Below, piece after piece: positions 59,509-64,000 of a stretch of 64,000 nucleotides of DNA. The position numbers were made by a program, and so were the translations under genes. The stretch's first letter is position 1; each line of letters opens with the position of its first letter. Source of the DNA: Cohnella caldifontis (GTDB lineage: Bacteria > Bacillota > Bacilli > Paenibacillales > Paenibacillaceae); the NCBI RefSeq assembly GCF_029360585.1, contig NZ_JAQZSJ010000001.1:552048-616047 (forward strand). The letters run 5' to 3'. Below the pieces are notes generated by a model, which saw only the letters and a list, made by a program, of their open reading frames with translations, ran no database searches and was not told the origin of the DNA.

Positions 59509-59961
59509 ATGGTTTGGTTGGTTGCGATTCACGTCTTGTCCGCGGTGCTGGGTTTGGGACCGGCATTCGCGTTCCCGTTCATGCTCCGGAGCGCTTCCAC
59601 GGCCCCAGAGATGAAACGGAATTTGCAACAGGTCTCGTACCTGGAAACGTTCCCGAAGATCTTCGGGACGCTCGCGGTTCTCTCGGGACTGGGATTGTTC
59701 TTCTGGGGATCTTACGGGCCGTTTATGCAAGTGTGGATTATCGGTTCGCTTATGGTCTATGCCGCGATCGAAATTCTCGTCATCGGGTTCCTGAATCCGG
59801 CGGCGGCGAAGCTTCTGAAGCTCCTGGGCGAAAGCCGGGCAACGGCGGCCGAGCCGCCGAACCCGGAGATGATCGGCTTGTACGCGCGAACGCGGAATCT
59901 CCATCTCTGGTCGGGCGTTTTGGGCATCGTTCTCTTAACCCTGATGATCGTTAAACCTTGA
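59509..59961 (+). CDS. Small integral membrane protein, DUF2269-like
   Basis: 150 residues with four hydrophobic spans (LVAIHVLSAVLGLGPAFAF, FPKIFGTLAVLSGLGLFFW, WIIGSLMVYAAIEILVIGF and HLWSGVLGIVLLTLMIV). The spacing and IHVLSAVLG start resemble DUF2269 membrane proteins of unknown role. The ATG at 59509 has AAAGCGGTG 6 nt upstream; GTG at 59500 is an alternative. It lies 10 bp before the acetyltransferase gene, so both are probably one transcript. Confidence 0.75.
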   Translation: MVWLVAIHVLSAVLGLGPAFAFPFMLRSASTAPEMKRNLQQVSYLETFPKIFGTLAVLSGLGLFFWGSYGPFMQVWIIGSLMVYAAIEILVIGFLNPAAAKLLKLLGESRATAAEPPNPEMIGLYARTRNLHLWSGVLGIVLLTLMIVKP

Positions 59962-59971
59962 GGGGATCGCC

Positions 59972-60787
59972 ATGGATCGCGCGACTCAGCGTCAGTATTT
60001 GTCGTTCCTGCAGGCGGCGCCGCAAGAACCGTCTCTGGATTATTTGCGATTCTTGATCAGAAGGCACCTGCATCGGTTCCCTTTCGAGAACGCGAGCAAG
60101 TTCCATTATTACGCGAATCATGGGAAGACGGGTTTTCAGTGGTTTCCGTCCGTGGAAACGTTCTTGGAAAACTTCGAGCGCATGGGCTTCGGCGGCAATT
60201 GTTACATCCTGAACGCCCATTTCGGACAACTGCTCCGGTCCCTCGGGTTCCAAGCGGAAACGGTAAGAGCGACCAACGGCAACGTCCACCTGGCCAATAA
60301 AGTGACCGTCGAAGGCCGGTCGTACTACGTCGACGTAGGTTATGGAGCCCCGCTGTTCGATCCGCTGGATCTCGAAGAACAGCCCCGGTTCTCGCGGTTC
60401 GGGGAAGAAATCGAGATCCTCCGGCTGGATAACGATCGGTTCATGATCGACCGGAGAGCGAACGGGCAAAGCATCGTCACCAAATCCATCGAATGGAAGC
60501 CGGTCGCGCTGCGGGATTTTGAAGCGGATATTACGCATTCGTTACGGGATGAAGAGGAGAATCCGTTCATGCGCCGGATCGTCGCGACGTTATTCCGACC
60601 GGACGCTGCCTGTTCCGTCATCAATCGGAAGTTGTTCGTCAAATCCGAACGCCACGTCGCGGTTCATGAATTCACGGCGAAACGGGAATGGATGGACATG
60701 ATGGGGAAAACGTTCGGTTTGCGGGAGGAAGCGCTGAATTCCGCGCTCGGGTTTATCGCGGAAAGAGGGCACCGCCTGTTTCCGTAA
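59972..60787 (+). CDS. Arylamine N-acetyltransferase
   Basis: 271 residues of the NAT family. The cysteine-protease-like triad is visible as Cys77 (GFGGNCYILN), His106 (GNVHLANKV) and Asp121 (YYVDVGYGAP). RFPFENASKFH near residue 40 is the family's N-terminal motif. The enzyme transfers acetyl from acetyl-CoA to arylamines or hydrazines, often a detoxification role in soil bacteria. GAGGGG is 6 nt before the ATG. Confidence 0.93.
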   Translation: MDRATQRQYLSFLQAAPQEPSLDYLRFLIRRHLHRFPFENASKFHYYANHGKTGFQWFPSVETFLENFERMGFGGNCYILNAHFGQLLRSLGFQAETVRATNGNVHLANKVTVEGRSYYVDVGYGAPLFDPLDLEEQPRFSRFGEEIEILRLDNDRFMIDRRANGQSIVTKSIEWKPVALRDFEADITHSLRDEEENPFMRRIVATLFRPDAACSVINRKLFVKSERHVAVHEFTAKREWMDMMGKTFGLREEALNSALGFIAERGHRLFP

Positions 60788-60807
60788 GGGACGGCAACGG
60801 CGAACGG

Positions 60808-60845
60808 AAAAAATGCCATGCTTCGGACAAAGCCGAGGCATGGCA
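60808..60845 (-). terminator. Terminator of the diguanylate cyclase gene
   Basis: Minus-strand stem TGCCATGCCTCGG / CCGAAGCATGGCA (one wobble) with a 6-nt loop, followed by TTTTTT. It lies between convergent genes and may also limit read-through from the acetyltransferase side. Confidence 0.88.
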
Positions 60846-60869
60846 TGATCGTTTCGCGGATCCGGAAAG

Positions 60870-61736
60870 TCAGAGCCGGTTTTTCGTTTCGTTTTTGGCC
60901 CGGTACATCCCCGCATCGGCATTCCGGATGAGCGCCTCCAACGATTCCCCGTCTTCGGGGAACAGGGAAACCCCGATACATGCGGTCACGCGCAGCGTTT
61001 GGCCCGCAACCCGATAAGGTTCGGAGATCGCGTCCCGAATCCGTGCGGCTAACGAATCCAACTCCGCCCGGTTTTCGACGGCGGCTCGGAAAACGGTGAA
61101 TTCGTCTCCGCCCCACCGAGCCGCAAAGCCCTTGTCTTCGACCGTTCGCTTCAACCGATTCGCCGCTTCGGCCAGAAGCAAGTCCCCGACTTGATGGCCG
61201 TACGTATCGTTAACGGATTTGAATCCGTCCAAATCAAGCAGCATCAGGCCGTGACGCGCGCCGGATTCTTCTAAATGCCGATCTGCGCGGCTTCCGAACG
61301 ACCGGCGGTTGGGCAAACCGGTCAAGGCATCGTGGTAGGCCAGGTGCGAGATGGTCTCTTCCGCGATTTTGCGGTCGGTGATGTCGCGCCCGACGCCGAT
61401 CTTCTGGACGATGTCCCCGTATGGATCGCGAATATATTCGACGGTCGTTTCGTACCAACGGTACTCGCCGTTCTTATGCCGAACGCGGCCGGTAAACCGC
61501 AGCGTGCCCTGATCGGTCACGGCGGAGTCGCGGAATTTGCCCAACAGCATATTGTCGTCCGGATGGTTGAATGCCGTCGCCGGTTTCCCGATGACCTCTT
61601 CCGGCCGATATCCGAGCAATGCGGTCACCGTCGGAGAGACATAGGTGAACACGCCGTCGGCCGAAAAGGACGAAATGATGTTTTGGGATTTCTCCGATAG
61701 GAACTTGAACATTTCCTGAATGTCCGATGTTTGCAT
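60870..61736 (-). CDS. PAS-GGDEF diguanylate cyclase
   Basis: 288 residues: a PAS domain with PAC (about 15-125; FTYVSPTVTALLGYRPEEVIG, GVGRDITDRK) and a GGDEF domain (about 130-288). The active motif GGDEF is intact at 209-213, with DLDGFKSVNDTYGH for metal binding. The RxxD inhibitory site expected five residues before it is absent, so product inhibition may be lacking. It makes cyclic di-GMP in the cytoplasm. ATG 61736 follows AAAGGTGGGG; a GTG at 61751 overlaps that site. No membrane span is present. Confidence 0.93.
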   Translation of the reverse strand: MQTSDIQEMFKFLSEKSQNIISSFSADGVFTYVSPTVTALLGYRPEEVIGKPATAFNHPDDNMLLGKFRDSAVTDQGTLRFTGRVRHKNGEYRWYETTVEYIRDPYGDIVQKIGVGRDITDRKIAEETISHLAYHDALTGLPNRRSFGSRADRHLEESGARHGLMLLDLDGFKSVNDTYGHQVGDLLLAEAANRLKRTVEDKGFAARWGGDEFTVFRAAVENRAELDSLAARIRDAISEPYRVAGQTLRVTACIGVSLFPEDGESLEALIRNADAGMYRAKNETKNRL

Positions 61737-61783
61737 GCTTGACGGCCCCACCTTTAGACCTCGGGAAGAATCCTGCTAGCCTC

Positions 61784-61789
61784 ATTATA
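61784..61789 (-). promoter_or_regulatory. Extended -10 promoter of the diguanylate cyclase gene
   Basis: Minus-strand TGATATAAT, about 48 nt before the ATG; no clear -35. Confidence 0.55.
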
Positions 61790-61828
61790 TCATTCTCCCC
61801 TCTGGGCATAAGGGCCTCGCGTAAAACC

Positions 61829-63466
61829 TTATTTTCCCTGAAGTCTGCCGAACGCGATTTTCTCCAGTCGCAAGATTCCTTCGTTGACCGCGATTTTGAC
61901 CTTGGACTCCCCGGCCCCAGCAAGCGCGATCGCGGGAGACGTCCGTTTGCCGCCCGGCGGCAATTCGAGCTCCGCCATCTTGCGTTCATCCTGAAACACC
62001 GACACGGATACGGGCGACTCACAGCCGTAGACGAACGAAACGCCGCTGTCCTCCGTCGTGCCGTTGACGGCGTACACGGCGAACTCGCCGGCTTCTAATT
62101 CCAGTACGAACCGGTCCCATAAAACGTCGAAGAAGAACCGTTTGTCCAGCGACTCCAGCGGAACGTCCTCGACGATCCGCATGCCGGTCAACGCCCGATA
62201 ACCGAACGGATTTCCTTCTTCCCGCCTGCCGCTGAAGGATACGCCTTTGCCCGGCAGCTCATCGAAGTCGGTCGCGCGGACGGAGCATCCCGGCGTGCGG
62301 AACACGGAATGGGTGACTTCCGGGTTGTACGCGCAGTTTTCGACCTTGACGTTATGCAGGTATTCGTCGAAAACGGCCCTGGCTCGTCCGAAACCCGGAT
62401 GGGGACCGCCTTTCGCGTACGCGATGATTTCATTCCAGCCTTCGGGCGGCCGAATGGAGTAAGGAGAATTGGCTCCGTCCATTTTTTTCCATGGCCATAG
62501 ATTGATCCCGATGTTCAATTGCAGCGACAGCGGGTAGAACGCCGCATACCATTCCGGCACGTTTTCCCCCGTCTCGCCCAGCCACAACGGAACGTTCCAT
62601 CGCTCGGACAGCTCGATGAATTCCTTCAAGGACGCGATCTCCGGCAAACAAGCATAACGATGAAAATGGATCACCATGTTGCCGTCGTATTTCCGATGGA
62701 AAATATCCGTTTTCGTCGCCCAATGATGTCCTTCGATCGACAGCAGGTGCTTCCCGTCGATTTCCCGAATCGCCGCGATCGCCTCTTCATAGAATCGGAC
62801 AAGCCGGGGCACCAGATGGTCGAAGCCCTTTTCCCCGGCGAACGGGGGCCGGATCGGTTCGTTGAGCAGATCGTACCCGCCGACGATCCAGCGGTCCTTA
62901 TAGCGTTCGGCCAGCTTTCTCCACAAGGCGATCCCTTTGTTCCAGCTGTCTTCGTCCGTGAACAGCCTCGGCACGTCGTCGACGGAATCGTCGATGTTAT
63001 GGCCCGTCTGGCCGCCGGGCGCTCCATGCAGATCAAGGAAGGCATAGAGGCGGAACTCCTCGCACCAATCCAAGCATCGGTCGATCCGGCGGAAGCCCTC
63101 TTCCTTCCAGACGATGCCCGGCTCGTCCTCCATCAGGATGCGCCAGTTGAACGGGATGCGCACGGAATTGTACCCTTGCTCCGCCATCCGGCGAATGTCC
63201 TCCCGGGTGACGTAATCGGACCGGAACCGCTCCCAAAATCGTTCGGTGTACGCGGACCCCGTCAGTTCCCGGATGACCGCCTCGATCCGCCGCGGCCGAT
63301 CGAAGCGGGCGCTGCCGTCGCTTTTCCACATGTACCCTTCCGGAAGGAGCCAGTTTCCGAGTCCCCAGCCGCAGAGCACGATTTCTTCGCCGTCTCCGTT
63401 CACGAGGGATCGTCCTTCCGCCCTCAAGAAACCTTTCACCCGATCGTTGCTGAGCCTGGCAATCAT
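61829..63466 (-). CDS. Glycoside hydrolase family 5 glycanase
   Basis: 545 residues. The TIM-barrel part (about 1-365) has NSVRIPFNWRILME, FLDLHGAPGGQTGHN, acid/base Glu203 in YDLLNEPIRPP and nucleophile Glu298 in LWLGETGE, the standard GH5 pair. A beta-sandwich-like C-terminal domain of about 150 residues follows. There is no signal peptide, so it probably cleaves imported oligosaccharides (beta-glucan or mannan type unknown). GAGGAGG is 8 nt before the ATG. A promoter lies just upstream and no neighbour is clearly in the same operon. Confidence 0.9.
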   Translation of the reverse strand: MIARLSNDRVKGFLRAEGRSLVNGDGEEIVLCGWGLGNWLLPEGYMWKSDGSARFDRPRRIEAVIRELTGSAYTERFWERFRSDYVTREDIRRMAEQGYNSVRIPFNWRILMEDEPGIVWKEEGFRRIDRCLDWCEEFRLYAFLDLHGAPGGQTGHNIDDSVDDVPRLFTDEDSWNKGIALWRKLAERYKDRWIVGGYDLLNEPIRPPFAGEKGFDHLVPRLVRFYEEAIAAIREIDGKHLLSIEGHHWATKTDIFHRKYDGNMVIHFHRYACLPEIASLKEFIELSERWNVPLWLGETGENVPEWYAAFYPLSLQLNIGINLWPWKKMDGANSPYSIRPPEGWNEIIAYAKGGPHPGFGRARAVFDEYLHNVKVENCAYNPEVTHSVFRTPGCSVRATDFDELPGKGVSFSGRREEGNPFGYRALTGMRIVEDVPLESLDKRFFFDVLWDRFVLELEAGEFAVYAVNGTTEDSGVSFVYGCESPVSVSVFQDERKMAELELPPGGKRTSPAIALAGAGESKVKIAVNEGILRLEKIAFGRLQGK

Positions 63467-63502
63467 CGTCTTGTCCTCCTCGGTCGAAGATTCGATGATT
63501 CC

Positions 63503-63508
63503 ATTATA
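63503..63508 (-). promoter_or_regulatory. -10 box of the GH5 gene
   Basis: Minus-strand TATAAT about 37 nt upstream of the GH5 start, with TTACGG 17 bp further as a weak -35 inside the end of the helicase gene. Confidence 0.5.
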
Positions 63509-63518
63509 GAGTCGTCAT

Positions 63519-64000
63519 TCAGCTCCCGTAAGGCGCGGAATTTCGGTTGACGGCGCGATTCTTCGGTTCCGAGCAGGCGAATTCGAACTCGTCGATCCGT
63601 CCGGCCGTCATCAGGTAATAGATGACGGCTTCCGGATGCCCCGAGGTCTGTCTGGAAATCCGGTTATTCCGCCCCGTCATGTCCGTGGATTTAAGCGGAT
63701 AATCGTAATGGATCAAATGGTTCGCCGCCGTCACGTCCAGTCCCGCGTTCGCGGAATCCGTCAAGACCAGCACGGTCGATTCCGGCCTTTTGCCGAACTT
63801 CTCCAGGATTTCAATCACGTCGTGCACGGAGTCTTGATTCGTGATGTTGAGGACCGTCCGCGAGCCGAAACGCTCTTCGAGGAACGCTGCCAGGTCCGAG
63901 GCGACGACGTTCGATTTCGTGATCAATACGGCCTTTTCCCTCCGCTCCCGAATCCGCGAGACGATATCGGCCAGCGCGTCCCGTTTGCGCGGATTCCGGT
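63519..64000 (-). CDS. SF2/SNF2-type helicase, C-terminal part (cut by window edge)
   Basis: The last 159 or so residues of a larger protein; the frame stays open to the window edge. KAVLITKSNVVASDLAAFLEER resembles the start of the helicase C domain (motif IV). VLVLTDSANAGLDVTAANHLIHYDYP corresponds to motif V, and GRNNRISRQ to the arginine-finger motif VI. This pattern points to SNF2/RapA-like ATPases, which move along DNA or remodel protein-DNA complexes. The N-terminal domains are out of view, so the subfamily and any defence-system link cannot be judged. Confidence 0.75.
   Translation of the reverse strand, partial: RNPRKRDALADIVSRIRERREKAVLITKSNVVASDLAAFLEERFGSRTVLNITNQDSVHDVIEILEKFGKRPESTVLVLTDSANAGLDVTAANHLIHYDYPLKSTDMTGRNNRISRQTSGHPEAVIYYLMTAGRIDEFEFACSEPKNRAVNRNSAPYGS

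Noticed and set aside
63519..64000. Part of an anti-phage defence system
   Set aside because: SNF2-type helicases occur in defence islands, but only the C-terminal end is visible and the neighbour is a GH5 gene; there is no support for the claim.

Overview
The window is GC-rich DNA dominated by carbohydrate-uptake operons. It has YesM/YesN two-component systems with AraC-type response regulators, binding-protein lipoproteins with Gram-positive lipoboxes, Shine-Dalgarno sites of the GGAGG type, sigma-A-like promoters and cre-like boxes. Together these suggest a Paenibacillaceae member (Paenibacillus- or Cohnella-like soil or plant-polymer degrader). The genus is an inference. No rRNA, tRNA, phage, transposase or CRISPR array was seen.

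Layout, left to right. 1-3.5 kb: end of a 3-hydroxyacyl-CoA dehydrogenase gene, then a GH127 beta-L-arabinofuranosidase divergent from an AraC regulator. 3.8-14 kb: a sugar locus (binding protein, two permeases, GH63-like glycosidase, Gfo/Idh oxidoreductase, DUF6807 protein) divergent from a YesM/YesN pair. 14-22 kb: an IclR-controlled pentose operon combining a GH43 beta-xylosidase with the three distal enzymes of the Weimberg pathway (xylonate dehydratase, 2-keto-3-deoxy-pentonate dehydratase, ketoglutarate semialdehyde dehydrogenase) and a zinc alcohol/polyol dehydrogenase. 22.5-23.9 kb: a CzrA-like zinc-sensing repressor and a CzcD exporter. 24.1-24.7 kb: a 50-bp tandem repeat array. 24.7-32.4 kb: a GH35 enzyme plus Lpl-type ABC importer with a LacI regulator. 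32.5-40.6 kb: a second MalFG-type importer with its own YesMN pair and a membrane-anchored binding protein. 41.2-53.7 kb: a YtfQRT-YjfF furanose-type importer whose operon also carries a chemoreceptor and a second binding protein, divergent from a YesM-YesN-binding protein cassette. 53.7-55.8 kb: an AraC regulator and a GH105 unsaturated glucuronyl hydrolase. 55.9-64 kb: a mixed region with a CDGSH protein, DHA2 efflux pump, two flavin split-barrel proteins (one fused to GAF and LuxR domains), a small membrane protein, arylamine N-acetyltransferase, diguanylate cyclase, GH5 glycanase and the end of an SF2/SNF2-type helicase.

The genes fit together as modules for arabinoxylan, galactan and pectin side chains. 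Each has surface sensing by a YesMN system, uptake by an ABC importer, cytoplasmic cleavage by a glycosidase, and for pentoses oxidation to 2-oxoglutarate.

The least explained sequences are non-coding. One is a pair of 229-bp elements at 22265-22493 and 40862-41090, about 80% identical without gaps, each built from two direct and two inverted ~25-nt units. The other is the 12-copy 50-bp array at 24079-24702. The least explained proteins are the PPOX-GAF-LuxR regulator with its PPOX partner (57757-59423), and a chemoreceptor with a degenerate signalling tip and a frameshifted 3' end.
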